Source: Arthrobacter silviterrae (GTDB taxonomy: Bacteria > Actinomycetota > Actinomycetes > Actinomycetales > Micrococcaceae). From it: DNA of 64,000 nt. Shown here piece by piece: positions 25,661-34,050 of the stretch; position 1 is the stretch's first letter; every line of letters starts with the position of its first letter. The notes below the pieces were generated by a model. The model was not told the origin of the DNA. It saw nothing but the letters and a program-made list of their open reading frames with translations, and did not search any database. Location: positions 186,001 through 250,000 of the forward strand of contig NZ_JAAKZI010000002.1 of the NCBI RefSeq assembly GCF_011045165.1, read 5' to 3'. Position numbers and translations under genes: made by a program.

Positions 25661-26302
25661 CTACCCGCGCGGCACGAAGGAGCCGGGCACGTTGGCCGTC
25701 AGGAAAGAGGCCACGTCGGAGAGCTCGTCGGCCCGGAGGTTGTGGCCCAGGCCTTCGTAGCGGGCCTGCTGCAGATCCGTGTTGGCGGCCAGCCATTCGG
25801 CCGTGAATGCCGTGGCGTCGGGGTTGATGACCAGGTCTTCCGTATCACGGGCCCACAAGAAGGGGACTTGGCGGGCCAGCGGCTCCATGGCGGCCAGCAA
25901 ATCGTTGTTGAGGGCAAAGCCGGAGAGTCCCACTGCTGCCGTGAACATCCCGGGGCGCAGGCGGATGAGCGTGGTGCCCATTGCCATCCCCTGCGAGAAC
26001 CCCAGGACGGAGACGGAGCTGAACTTGTACGTGGCCGTCACGGTGTCCAGCCAGGCCAGCACCTTCGTGGCGGCGGCGACCACTTCGGCAAAGTCGTTGT
26101 CCAGAAAGTAGTCCAGCAGGAACCAGCCCCAGTCGCCGCCCACATCCAGCGGACCACGCGGCGCGGCGCAGGTAAATCCCCGGGGCATGGCACCAAACGC
26201 CTCAGCCATGCGCTTTTCGCAGGAGCCGTAGCCGTGGAGCATCAGCAGCAACGGCGTGTCTGCGCGTTCGTTCTCCGGGCGGGACCACGCAACCGTTTCC
26301 AT
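25661..26302 (-). CDS. Phospholipase/carboxylesterase family α/β-hydrolase
   Basis: A 213-residue serine hydrolase of the YpfH/carboxylesterase type. The oxyanion region LLLMLHGYGSCEKRM, nucleophile elbow LGFSQGMAMG (Ser), Asp in ARDTEDLVI and His in EGLGHNLRA give a complete triad. There is no signal peptide. Natural esters are unknown. The ATG lacks a ribosome site; TAGGCT ends 6 bases upstream. It diverges from the fructose operon across about 160–215 bases. Confidence 0.87.
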   Translation of the reverse strand: METVAWSRPENERADTPLLLMLHGYGSCEKRMAEAFGAMPRGFTCAAPRGPLDVGGDWGWFLLDYFLDNDFAEVVAAATKVLAWLDTVTATYKFSSVSVLGFSQGMAMGTTLIRLRPGMFTAAVGLSGFALNNDLLAAMEPLARQVPFLWARDTEDLVINPDATAFTAEWLAANTDLQQARYEGLGHNLRADELSDVASFLTANVPGSFVPRG

Positions 26303-26308
26303 CAGGCC

Positions 26309-26314
26309 AGCCTA
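26309..26314 (-). promoter_or_regulatory. −10 element of a predicted leaderless promoter (carboxylesterase)
   Basis: TAGGCT on the minus strand, 6 bases before the ATG at 26302. Confidence 0.5.
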
Positions 26315-26420
26315 CGCACCGCGGTGCGCCGCCGGCACCCCCGAACCGGCGCACCCGACGCATCAATTCACCCCCGAACGGCGCACCCGAACCCGGCACA
26401 CTCACCCGAATCTGCGTTTA

Positions 26421-26476
26421 TGTTGTTTTCCCTTGACAAGCGAAGACAAACACAGATAAAGTCATGTGAAACAACA
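26421..26476 (+). promoter_or_regulatory. Fructose operon promoter with flanking inverted repeat
   Basis: TTGACA (26433–26438) and TAAAGT (26457–26462), 18 bases apart, form a good σ70-type promoter. It is bracketed by TGTTGTTTTC (26421–26430) and GAAACAACA (26468–26476), near-perfect inverse copies, with CATGTGA repeated just downstream. The arrangement fits a DeoR-type regulator binding both sides and repressing its own operon. Confidence 0.6.
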
Positions 26477-26519
26477 TCATGTGATGCCCGTCACGCGATG
26501 GACCGGAGGAAGGAACGCC

Positions 26520-27308
26520 ATGTTTGCGGAAGAACGGCACCAGCGCATTGCCGAACTGGTGGGCGCACAGGGCCGGGTCGGCGTCAACGAGCTGGCCGAC
26601 CTCTTCGCCATCACCCAGGAAACAGTCCGCCGCGACCTGGCGGCCCTGGAGGACGGCCGCGTGCTGCGGCGTGTCCACGGCGGCGCCGTCGCCCTGGACA
26701 AGCTGAGCCGTTCCGAACCGAGCCTGGTTGAACGGCAGGGCCAGCGGCTGGACGAAAAACAGCGGATTGCCGCGGCCGCCCTGACCCTGATCCCCCAAGC
26801 CCAGACCGTTTCGATCCTGCTGGACTCCGGCACCACCACTGCGGCCCTTGCCGACAAACTGGCGGCCTGGACCCCCGCCAATGAAGGTGACGAACTCCTC
26901 GCCATCACCAATTCCCTCCCCATCGCCGCCACGCTCTCCAACAACACCCACCTGCTGCTGGACATCCTGGGCGGCCGGGTCCGCGGGCTGACCAGCGCCG
27001 TGGTGGGGGCCCGCGCCACCGAACAGCTCGGCGCCCTCCGCCCCGACATCGCGTTCCTCGGGGCCAACGGCGTCCACGCGGACTTTGGCCTGAGCACCCC
27101 GGACCCCGTTGAGGCCGCCACCAAGACCGCCATGGTCCGTGCGGCCCGCCAAATTGTCATCCTTGCCGATGCCTCCAAGCTCGGCGCCGAAACCCTTGTC
27201 CGCTTTGCCAACCTTGAGGAGGTCGACACCCTGATCACCACCACCGCCCCCGCACCCGATCTTGCCGCCGCACTGGCAGCCGCCGGCGTCGAGGTGGTGC
27301 TGGCATGA
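26520..27308 (+). CDS. fruR: DeoR family regulator of the fructose operon
   Basis: A 262-residue repressor. The DeoR helix-turn-helix is clear in RVGVNELADLFAITQETVRRDLAALEDGRVLRRVHGGAV, followed by the sugar-phosphate sensor domain with VSILLDSGTTTAALA and LADASKLG. Family members in this position sense fructose-1-phosphate or a related ester. ATG at 26520 has GGAGGAAGG close upstream; the earlier in-frame start has none. It overlaps fruK by 4 bases, so the three genes form one operon behind the promoter at 26433–26462. Confidence 0.9.
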   Translation: MFAEERHQRIAELVGAQGRVGVNELADLFAITQETVRRDLAALEDGRVLRRVHGGAVALDKLSRSEPSLVERQGQRLDEKQRIAAAALTLIPQAQTVSILLDSGTTTAALADKLAAWTPANEGDELLAITNSLPIAATLSNNTHLLLDILGGRVRGLTSAVVGARATEQLGALRPDIAFLGANGVHADFGLSTPDPVEAATKTAMVRAARQIVILADASKLGAETLVRFANLEEVDTLITTTAPAPDLAAALAAAGVEVVLA

Positions 27309-28267
27309 TTCTCACCCTGACCCCCAATCCCAGCCTGGACCGCACCATCGAACTGCCCGGCCGGCTGGAACGCGGCGAGGTCCAGCGGGCCGCCGCCGCC
27401 TCCGCCCATCCCGGCGGAAAGGGCGTGAACATCGTCCGCGCCCTCACCGCTTCCGGCACTGCCGCCCTGGCGCTGCTGCCCGGAGATCCGGGAGACGACG
27501 TCGTGCTGGCGCTGGGCCGCGAGGAAATCCCGCACCTTTCCCTCCCCATAGGCGCCCCCCTGCGCAGCAATGTGGCCATCACCGAGCCGGACGGCACCAC
27601 CACCAAGGTCAACGAACCCGGCCCCGCACTCTCCGCCGCCCAGCTCGCCTCGCTGCTGAAGCTGGCCGTGGAGAAGTCCGACGGCGCTGCCTGGCTGGTG
27701 CTGGCCGGTTCCCTGCCGCCGGGGGCGCCCGACGATTTTTACGCCCGCGTGATTGCCGCAGTCCGGGCCACGTACGGCCCGGACTCCCCGCGCATCGCCG
27801 TCGACTCCTCCGGAGCCCCGCTGGCAGCCAGCGTGGCCGCGTCGCCCGATCTGCTCAAGCCCAATGCGGAGGAACTCGCCGAGCTGACCGGCATTGGCGA
27901 CGGACCATCCCTGGAGGCCGATCCCTTCATGGCCGCGAGCGCCGCGGCGTCCCTGGTGGAGCGGGGCGTCGGGGCCGTGCTGGCAACGCTGGGCTCCCGT
28001 GGCGCCGTGCTGGTCACGGCAGACGGCAGCTGGCTCGCCAAGGGTCCCGTCATCGCCGCCAAAAGCACCGTTGGCGCGGGCGACTCCGCCCTCGCCGGAT
28101 ATCTGCTGGCCAGCCAGCGCGGGGACACCCCCGCCGAATGCCTGCAGCAAGCCGTGGCCCATGGAGCGGCCGCCGCTTCCCTCCCCGGAACACTGGTTCC
28201 CTCCCTCAAGCAAACCCACCCCGCCGACGTCGCCGTGACGGCACTGACCCCTGTCAAGGAAAAATGA
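27305..28267 (+). CDS. fruK: 1-phosphofructokinase
   Basis: A 320-residue PfkB-family sugar kinase that phosphorylates fructose-1-phosphate to fructose-1,6-bisphosphate. The N-terminal MILTLTPNPSLDRTIELPG and AHPGGKGVNIVRAL, the middle KPNAEELAELTG, and the C-terminal anion-hole motif STVGAGDSALAGYL (catalytic Asp) are all present. The start overlaps the fruR stop as ATGA; the PTS gene follows one base after the stop. Position between the regulator and fructose PTS fixes the substrate better than the fold alone. Confidence 0.92.
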   Translation: MILTLTPNPSLDRTIELPGRLERGEVQRAAAASAHPGGKGVNIVRALTASGTAALALLPGDPGDDVVLALGREEIPHLSLPIGAPLRSNVAITEPDGTTTKVNEPGPALSAAQLASLLKLAVEKSDGAAWLVLAGSLPPGAPDDFYARVIAAVRATYGPDSPRIAVDSSGAPLAASVAASPDLLKPNAEELAELTGIGDGPSLEADPFMAASAAASLVERGVGAVLATLGSRGAVLVTADGSWLAKGPVIAAKSTVGAGDSALAGYLLASQRGDTPAECLQQAVAHGAAAASLPGTLVPSLKQTHPADVAVTALTPVKEK

Positions 28268-28268
28268 C

Positions 28269-30317
28269 ATGACAACCCTCATCAACACCGCCCTGGTGGC
28301 CCTGGATGCCAACCTGGGCACCGACACCCCATCCGTGATCCGCAGGCTGGCCGAGCTGGTTGCCGGCACAGGCCGCTCCACGGACGTCGAAAGCCTGTAC
28401 GCGGATGCCCTGGCCCGCGAGCAGAAAACCGCCACGGGCGTGCCCGGCGGGATCGCCATCCCGCACTGCCGCTCATCGGCCGTCCGCGAGGCCACGCTTG
28501 CCATGGCCCGTCTGTCCCCGGCCGTGGACTTCGGTGCGAAGGACGGCCCCGCGGACATTGTTTTCTTCATTGCCGCCCCGGCCGGCGCCGACAACGAGCA
28601 CCTCAAGCTGCTTTCCAAGCTGGCCCGTTCCCTCATCAAGAAGGACTTCACGGCGGCCCTGCGCGCAGCGGCAACGCCGGAGGAGATCGTGGCCCTGGTC
28701 GACGGCGCACTGGCTGAGGCGCCAAAGCCAAGCACCGCGGCGGACGGCCCGGCTGCCGCTACAGCCCCGGCTTCGGCCCCGGTCACCTCCGCCGCCCCGA
28801 AGCGCCTGGTCGCTGTGACGGCGTGCCCCACCGGCATCGCCCACACCTACATGGCCGCCGATTCGCTTGTGGAGGCTGCCAAGGAGGCCGGGATAGACCT
28901 CCAGGTGGAAACGCAGGGTTCGGGCGCCGTGACGCCGCTGGACCCCGCCGTCATCGCCGCGGCCGACGCCGTGATCTTCGCCGTCGACGTTGATGTGCGC
29001 GGCAAGGAGCGCTTTGCCGGCAAGCCAGTCATCAACGCCCCCGTCAAGCGCGGCATTGACGAACCGGCCAAGATGATCCAGGAGGCCCTTGCGGCTGCCA
29101 CGGACCCCCACGCACACCGGGTGCCGCACTTTGGCGCCGAGGAGGCTGCCGAGCACAACGCAGAGGCGGCCGGGGAGCACCTGGGCACCAAAGTCAAGAA
29201 GGTGCTGCTGACCGGTGTCAGCTACATGATCCCGTTTGTGGCCGGCGGCGGACTGCTCATCGCGCTCGGCTTCCTGCTGGGCGGATACGGGCTGGGACTG
29301 AACGGCCAGGCCGACCACATCCTGGCGGACAACACGCTGCTGAACCTGCCCGACGGCGGCAACCTCCTGTTGTACTTGGGCGCTGTCGCGTTCAAGATCG
29401 GCGGGCTGTCCATGGGCTTCCTGGTCCCGGCATTGGCCGGCTACATCGCCTTCGGCATCGCCGACCGGCCCGGCATTGCACCCGGCTTCACGGCCGGAGC
29501 GGTGGCCGTGTTCATGGGCGCCGGCTTCCTGGGCGGCCTGGTGGGCGGCCTGCTGGCCGGCCTTGCCGCCTACTGGATCGGCACCTGGCAGGTGCCGCGC
29601 TGGCTGCGCGGGCTCATGCCCGTGGTCATCATCCCGCTGCTGGGCTCCATCATCGCCTCCGGCGCCATGCTCCTGTTCCTTGGCGGCCCCATCGCGGCAC
29701 TGTCCAACGGCCTGAACCACTGGCTCACGGGCATGTCCGGGGCGTCCGCCGTGGTGCTGGGCATTGTCCTGGGCCTGATGATGTGCTTCGACCTGGGCGG
29801 CCCCGTCAACAAGGTGGCGTACGCCTTCGCAGTTGCCGGCCTGGGCACAGGATCAGCGCTGAACCACGCACCGTGGGAAATCATGGCCACCGTCATGGCC
29901 GCGGGCATGGTCCCGCCGCTGGCCATGGCACTGGCCACCGTGATCGACAAGAAGCGCTTCTCCCTGGCCGAGCGTGAAAACGGCAAGGCCGCCTGGCTCC
30001 TTGGTGCCTCCTTCATTTCCGAAGGCGCCATCCCCTTCGCCGCGGCCGACCCGCTGCGGGTCATCCCGTCCACCATGCTGGGCGGTGCCGTCACCGGCGC
30101 CATTACGATGGGCTTCCACGTCACCTCGCAGGCACCCCACGGCGGCATCTTCGTCTTCTTCGCCATCGGCAACATCGGCATGTTCATCACGGCCATCTTG
30201 GTGGGAACCGTTGTCGCTGCGCTGGCCGTGGTTGCCCTGAAGCGCTGGGCAGTGCGCGCTCCGGCGGCAGCCGCCGAAACACCCGCCACCGGCCAGCTGG
30301 TCAGCCAAAACAGCTAG
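28269..30317 (+). CDS. fruA: Fructose-specific PTS IIABC component
   Basis: A 682-residue fusion that imports fructose as fructose-1-phosphate. Domains in order: IIA (about residues 1–150) with the phosphorylated His in GGIAIPHCRSSAV; a short Ala/Pro linker; IIB (about 175–275) with Cys in AVTACPTGIAHTYMAAD; IIC (about 310–665) with roughly ten membrane helices, including SYMIPFVAGGGLLIALGF and DLGGPVNKVAYAFA. AAGGAAAAATGAC precedes the ATG. The phosphate donor pair HPr/EI must come from elsewhere; no ptsI is in the window. A strong terminator follows at 30322. Confidence 0.94.
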   Translation: MTTLINTALVALDANLGTDTPSVIRRLAELVAGTGRSTDVESLYADALAREQKTATGVPGGIAIPHCRSSAVREATLAMARLSPAVDFGAKDGPADIVFFIAAPAGADNEHLKLLSKLARSLIKKDFTAALRAAATPEEIVALVDGALAEAPKPSTAADGPAAATAPASAPVTSAAPKRLVAVTACPTGIAHTYMAADSLVEAAKEAGIDLQVETQGSGAVTPLDPAVIAAADAVIFAVDVDVRGKERFAGKPVINAPVKRGIDEPAKMIQEALAAATDPHAHRVPHFGAEEAAEHNAEAAGEHLGTKVKKVLLTGVSYMIPFVAGGGLLIALGFLLGGYGLGLNGQADHILADNTLLNLPDGGNLLLYLGAVAFKIGGLSMGFLVPALAGYIAFGIADRPGIAPGFTAGAVAVFMGAGFLGGLVGGLLAGLAAYWIGTWQVPRWLRGLMPVVIIPLLGSIIASGAMLLFLGGPIAALSNGLNHWLTGMSGASAVVLGIVLGLMMCFDLGGPVNKVAYAFAVAGLGTGSALNHAPWEIMATVMAAGMVPPLAMALATVIDKKRFSLAERENGKAAWLLGASFISEGAIPFAAADPLRVIPSTMLGGAVTGAITMGFHVTSQAPHGGIFVFFAIGNIGMFITAILVGTVVAALAVVALKRWAVRAPAAAAETPATGQLVSQNS

Positions 30318-30321
30318 CAAT

Positions 30322-30367
30322 AAAGCCCTTGAAGGTCCCCAAAATGGCGGACTTTCAAGGGCTTTTT
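30322..30367 (+). terminator. Intrinsic terminator of the fructose operon
   Basis: Arms of 17 bp (30322–30338 and 30349–30365, one G–U) enclose a 10-base loop and run into TTTTT. It begins 4 bases after the fruA stop. Confidence 0.9.
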
Positions 30368-30486
30368 GCCTGTGTGACGGACCTCTCCCCAGGGCTTGAA
30401 TTAGTCCATCTGCTAGAATTTATGGTCTGCCCGTAGCGAGAAAGCTAAAAACCGCAAGCAAATGACCTCCGTAAGGGGATGTGCAA

Positions 30487-32079
30487 ATGCCCATGGACCG
30501 AAGCACGATTCAACCGGAAACAGGTGTCGGGGACACCGCAGAACCATCGCAGGCAAGGCCAAAAAAGCCGCTCCTGCCAAAACTCAAGAGACGCCGCCTG
30601 GACGTCGACCACGTCAATGTCGTGGATACGCCCATGCTGAGAAAAGCCCTTGGCGGCACCGTTGTCGGAAACACCATGGAGTGGTACGACGTGGGCGTTT
30701 TTGGCTACCTGATCGCCACCATGGGGCCCGTGTTCCTGCCGGAGGCCGACGCCGCCGTGCAGACGCTGTTCCTGCTGGGCACGTTCGCCGCGACGTTCCT
30801 GGCCCGCCCCCTTGGCGGGGTCGTGTTTGGCTGGCTCGGGGACAAGGTGGGCCGGCAAAAGGTGCTGGCCGCAACACTGCTGGTCATGGCCGCCTCCACG
30901 TTCGCCGTCGGCCTGCTGCCCGGTTACGCACAGATCGGCATCTGGGCCGCCGTGCTGCTGGTGTTGCTCAAGCTTGTCCAGGGATTCTCCACGGGCGGCG
31001 AGTACGCCGGCGCCACCACCTTTGTCAGCGAATACGCTCCGGACGCGCGCCGCGGCTACTTCGCCAGCATCCTTGACCTGGGCAGCTACCTTGGCTTCGC
31101 AATCGGCGCCGCACTGGTGTCGGTGCTGCAGCTGACGCTGGGCCAGGACTCCATGGAACAGTGGGGCTGGCGTCTGCCGTTCCTGGCTGCTGGCCCGCTC
31201 GGCGCCGTCGCCGTTTATTTCCGCCTGAAAATTGAGGAATCGCCCCAGTTCCAGGCCACACTGGACGCCGCGGAGGAAACGTCCAAGGCCGCCGCAGCCA
31301 GCGACGAGGCCACCGCCAACGGCCCCGTCCGGCTGGTCAGGGTGTTCTGGCGCCAGATCCTGCTGGCCATGGTGCTGGTGGCCGCGGCCAACACCGTGGG
31401 CTACGCCCTGACCTCCTACATGCCCACGTACCTGACCGATTCCAAGGGCTACGACCCCGTCCACGGCACCTTGCTCACCATCCCCATCCTGGTGGCCATG
31501 GCCCTGTGCATCCCGCTGACGGGGCGCCTCTCCGACAAGGTGGGCCGCCGCCCCGTGCTATGGGTCGGCGCCCTGAGCACCGTGGTCCTGGCCGTGCCTG
31601 CGTTCATGCTCATTGGTGTGGGGGCCATCTGGTCCACGCTGCTGGGCCTGGCCCTGATCGCTTTCCCGGTGACCTTTTATGTGGCCAACCTGGCGTCATC
31701 GCTGCCGGCGCTGTTTCCGACGTCGAGCCGTTACGGCGGCATGGGCATTGCCTACAACTTCGCCGTCGCCCTTTTTGGCGGCACGGCGCCGTTCATCATT
31801 CAGGGGCTGATCACGCTCACGGGCAACGACATGATGCCGGCCTACTACCTCATGGCGACGTCCGCCGTTGGCGCGGTGGCCATCTATTTCCTGCGCGAGT
31901 CCGCCCAAAAGCCGCTGCCCGGCTCCATGCCCAGCGTGGCCACGCTGGAAGAGGCGCAGGAACTGGTGGCCACGCAGGATGAGAACCCGCTGCTGGACAT
32001 GGACTACCTGCCCTTTGACGACTCCTACGAGCCGCCCACCCCGGGCACCGGCATCCCGGTCACGGTGGGCCTGCCCTGA
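30487..32079 (+). CDS. MHS-type MFS transporter (ProP-like)
   Basis: A 530-residue member of the metabolite:H+ symporter branch of the major facilitator superfamily. After a charged N-terminal region of about 50 residues, GGTVVGNTMEWYDVGVFGYL starts helix 1; LARPLGGVVFGWLGDKVGRQKVL is the MHS signature loop, and QGFSTGGEYAGATTFVSEYAP marks helix 4–5. Twelve helices are expected. Substrates in the branch include proline/betaine, citrate, shikimate and α-ketoglutarate; none can be chosen from sequence. ATG at 30487 has AAGGGG 8 bases upstream. A −10-like TAGAAT lies at about 30413–30418. Confidence 0.87.
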   Translation: MPMDRSTIQPETGVGDTAEPSQARPKKPLLPKLKRRRLDVDHVNVVDTPMLRKALGGTVVGNTMEWYDVGVFGYLIATMGPVFLPEADAAVQTLFLLGTFAATFLARPLGGVVFGWLGDKVGRQKVLAATLLVMAASTFAVGLLPGYAQIGIWAAVLLVLLKLVQGFSTGGEYAGATTFVSEYAPDARRGYFASILDLGSYLGFAIGAALVSVLQLTLGQDSMEQWGWRLPFLAAGPLGAVAVYFRLKIEESPQFQATLDAAEETSKAAAASDEATANGPVRLVRVFWRQILLAMVLVAAANTVGYALTSYMPTYLTDSKGYDPVHGTLLTIPILVAMALCIPLTGRLSDKVGRRPVLWVGALSTVVLAVPAFMLIGVGAIWSTLLGLALIAFPVTFYVANLASSLPALFPTSSRYGGMGIAYNFAVALFGGTAPFIIQGLITLTGNDMMPAYYLMATSAVGAVAIYFLRESAQKPLPGSMPSVATLEEAQELVATQDENPLLDMDYLPFDDSYEPPTPGTGIPVTVGLP

Positions 32080-32107
32080 CGGACCGCGGCGGCGGGCCGG
32101 GGAAGGG

Positions 32108-33925
32108 CTAGATCGACTGGCTGTAGCCGAAGAACTCGTGGTCGTTGTTGTAGCCGCCCTGTCCGCCGCCCACTTCGTCAAAATGGGCCACAAATTCCAC
32201 TCCCTTGATCCACTTGACCATCTTGAAGCCCAGCTGGACTTCATTGCGCAGCCGCAGCGGCGCCCCGTGGCCGTACGGCAGCTCCTCCCCGTTCATGTCG
32301 TAGGCCAGCATGGTCAGGTGGTACCCCATCTGCTCGATCGGCTGGGCGTCGTAGTAGATGCCGGAGTCGGGGCCCTCCGCGAAGGAGTAGAACACCACCC
32401 ACTTGGCTTCCGGGCTGGGCTTGACCAGGTCCACGATGGTCTGCATCGACACACCGCCCCACTTGGCCACCCCGGACCAGCCCTGGATGCAAAAGTGCTG
32501 GGTAATTTGTTCGTGGTACGGCAGGGCCCTGATTTGCTCAAGGGTAAGTTCCACGGGGTTTTCCACCAGGCCGTTGACGCGCAAGGTGTAGTTGCTGAAG
32601 TTGCCGGCGCGGAGTTCCTTGTATTCATCCGTGGCCGGGTAGTAGCCGTTGTGCCAGAAATAGGGCGAGATGTCCTTTTCCGTGTACTGCCCCGGCTTGG
32701 AGTCAACGTGCTCAAAGAGCCGCTGGACCGGGCCGATCAGTGCATAGCTGATCCTTTGCACCTTGCGCGGATACTTGTAGGTGACGGGGGTGGCGGCCAC
32801 CCAGGCGGCGATGAGCACCACCATGGAGCCGGCAAAGATCCAAAAGCCAAGCCAGGATGCACTGCTGTCCTGCGAGGCGTACATGTGGTTGAGGTTGGCC
32901 AGGGCGCCTGTGGTCAGGACCAGCGTCACGTGGACCACAATGAAAAGCACGAACCAGCAAAACACCAAAAAGTGCAGGGAACGCGCCAGCTGGATGCTGA
33001 AGACCGAGCTGATGCGCCGGAACTTCGTGGACAGTGCCGGGGACATCCCCAGGCCGGTGACCAGGGCGGCCGGGGCGGCAATGAAAACGGTGATGAAGTA
33101 GGCAACCACCTGCAGGGAGTTGTAGTTGACCCAGCCGTTGTCCACCGGCCAGTCCAGGGAGAGGTACTGGATGCCCACCGAGACGGAATTCGGGAACACG
33201 TCCCAGCCTGTCGGCACCAGGCGCATCCACTGGCCCGTGGCGAAAAGCAGGACAAAGAAAACAGCACCGTTGAGCAGCCACAGGGAATCCACGCCCAGGT
33301 GCCACCAGCGGGCCAGCCCGATCGAGTGCCGCTGGCCCGGCAGCCCCACGCCGTTGGGAAGGGTGATGGAGTCTGCCTTTGCCGTGTACAGCGGATCATG
33401 CGGGATGGGCTTTTGGACCCGGAACCAGTCCTTGCCGGGCGTGGAGTGGCGGGTCCAGTAAAACCTGGGGTGGTCGGCAATGATGGTCAGTCCGGACCGC
33501 ATGATGAAGACCATCAGGAACATGTTCAGGAAATGCTGCCAGCCAATCCAGGCGGGAAGGCCCACGGGCGCGGTGGCGGGCAGCGGCGAGGTGCCCGGGT
33601 ATTTCGCGATGAATTCCTGCACGCCCGGCAGTTCGCGCAGGCCCTTGGCCACGGCGATTCCCACGATGAGCAGCAGCAGGCCGATCGGGACCAGCCACAG
33701 CAGGTTGAACCACTTGTTCCGCCCCACCCGGATCCTGGGGGCCACGCCGTATTGGGCGGGGATGCCGCCGGCCCAGCCGGCATCCACCACGTCTTCTTCC
33801 TTCTTCACCAGTTCCGAGCGGAAACTTTCCCGCAGCCGGGAGGCCGGATCACCGCGTGCCGCACCGACTACTACCGCGGAAACCACCGGCGAATTCTCCC
33901 TGGCCTGCTCAATTTCGTGTCCCAT
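32108..33925 (-). CDS. Cytochrome b561-like and molybdopterin oxidoreductase fusion
   Basis: A 605-residue membrane enzyme. After about 75 soluble residues, the N-terminal half has four to six helices with several His (WQHFLNMFLMVF, LHFLVFCWFV) resembling a cytochrome b561/formate-dehydrogenase-γ-type haem protein. The C-terminal third is a sulfite-oxidase-type molybdopterin domain (PF00174-like) with LPYHEQITQHFCIQGWSGVAKWGG; that Cys is the probable molybdenum ligand. Fusion of the quinol-side haem protein and the molybdoenzyme in one chain is like MsrP–MsrQ joined. No Tat signal is visible. The ATG has TATGCT 6 bases upstream. The substrate is unknown. Confidence 0.8.
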   Translation of the reverse strand: MGHEIEQARENSPVVSAVVVGAARGDPASRLRESFRSELVKKEEDVVDAGWAGGIPAQYGVAPRIRVGRNKWFNLLWLVPIGLLLLIVGIAVAKGLRELPGVQEFIAKYPGTSPLPATAPVGLPAWIGWQHFLNMFLMVFIMRSGLTIIADHPRFYWTRHSTPGKDWFRVQKPIPHDPLYTAKADSITLPNGVGLPGQRHSIGLARWWHLGVDSLWLLNGAVFFVLLFATGQWMRLVPTGWDVFPNSVSVGIQYLSLDWPVDNGWVNYNSLQVVAYFITVFIAAPAALVTGLGMSPALSTKFRRISSVFSIQLARSLHFLVFCWFVLFIVVHVTLVLTTGALANLNHMYASQDSSASWLGFWIFAGSMVVLIAAWVAATPVTYKYPRKVQRISYALIGPVQRLFEHVDSKPGQYTEKDISPYFWHNGYYPATDEYKELRAGNFSNYTLRVNGLVENPVELTLEQIRALPYHEQITQHFCIQGWSGVAKWGGVSMQTIVDLVKPSPEAKWVVFYSFAEGPDSGIYYDAQPIEQMGYHLTMLAYDMNGEELPYGHGAPLRLRNEVQLGFKMVKWIKGVEFVAHFDEVGGGQGGYNNDHEFFGYSQSI

Positions 33926-33931
33926 ACTCGG

Positions 33932-33937
33932 AGCATA
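33932..33937 (-). promoter_or_regulatory. −10 element of a predicted leaderless promoter (molybdoenzyme)
   Basis: TATGCT on the minus strand, 6 bases before the ATG at 33925. Confidence 0.5.
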
Positions 33938-33955
33938 GCCCCGAAACACAACAAT

Positions 33956-34050
33956 TTCTACTGTCCGTAGAAAACATCCCTCCTCTCACAACTGTGAGTC
34001 AGAAACTGCAGGAATTTCGACGAAAATCGCATTTTTAATGGAGTTTCTGA
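33956..34050. promoter_or_regulatory. Three successive inverted repeats upstream of the molybdoenzyme gene
   Basis: TTCTAC-N5-GTAGAA (33956–33972) sits where the −35 box should be. CTCACA-AC-TGTGAG (33985–33998) and TCAGAAACT with AGTTTCTGA (33999–34007 and 34042–34050) follow. The stretch is much more AT-rich than its surroundings and overlaps the end of the next gene. Confidence 0.45.

Noticed and set aside
25512-25796. N-terminal extension of the DUF2871 protein (95 more codons)
   Set aside because: Residues are Arg/Pro/Gly-rich, overlap the end of the carboxylesterase gene, and the ATG at 25511 has a proper ribosome site and the family's usual start.
26477-28846. 789-codon minus-strand frame opposite the fructose operon
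   Set aside because: Fully antisense to fruR, fruK and the start of fruA, low-complexity Ala/Ser/Arg translation, no ribosome site.
31868-33970. 700-codon plus-strand frame opposite the molybdoenzyme gene
   Set aside because: Antisense shadow of a gene with clear domains; no recognisable motif of its own.
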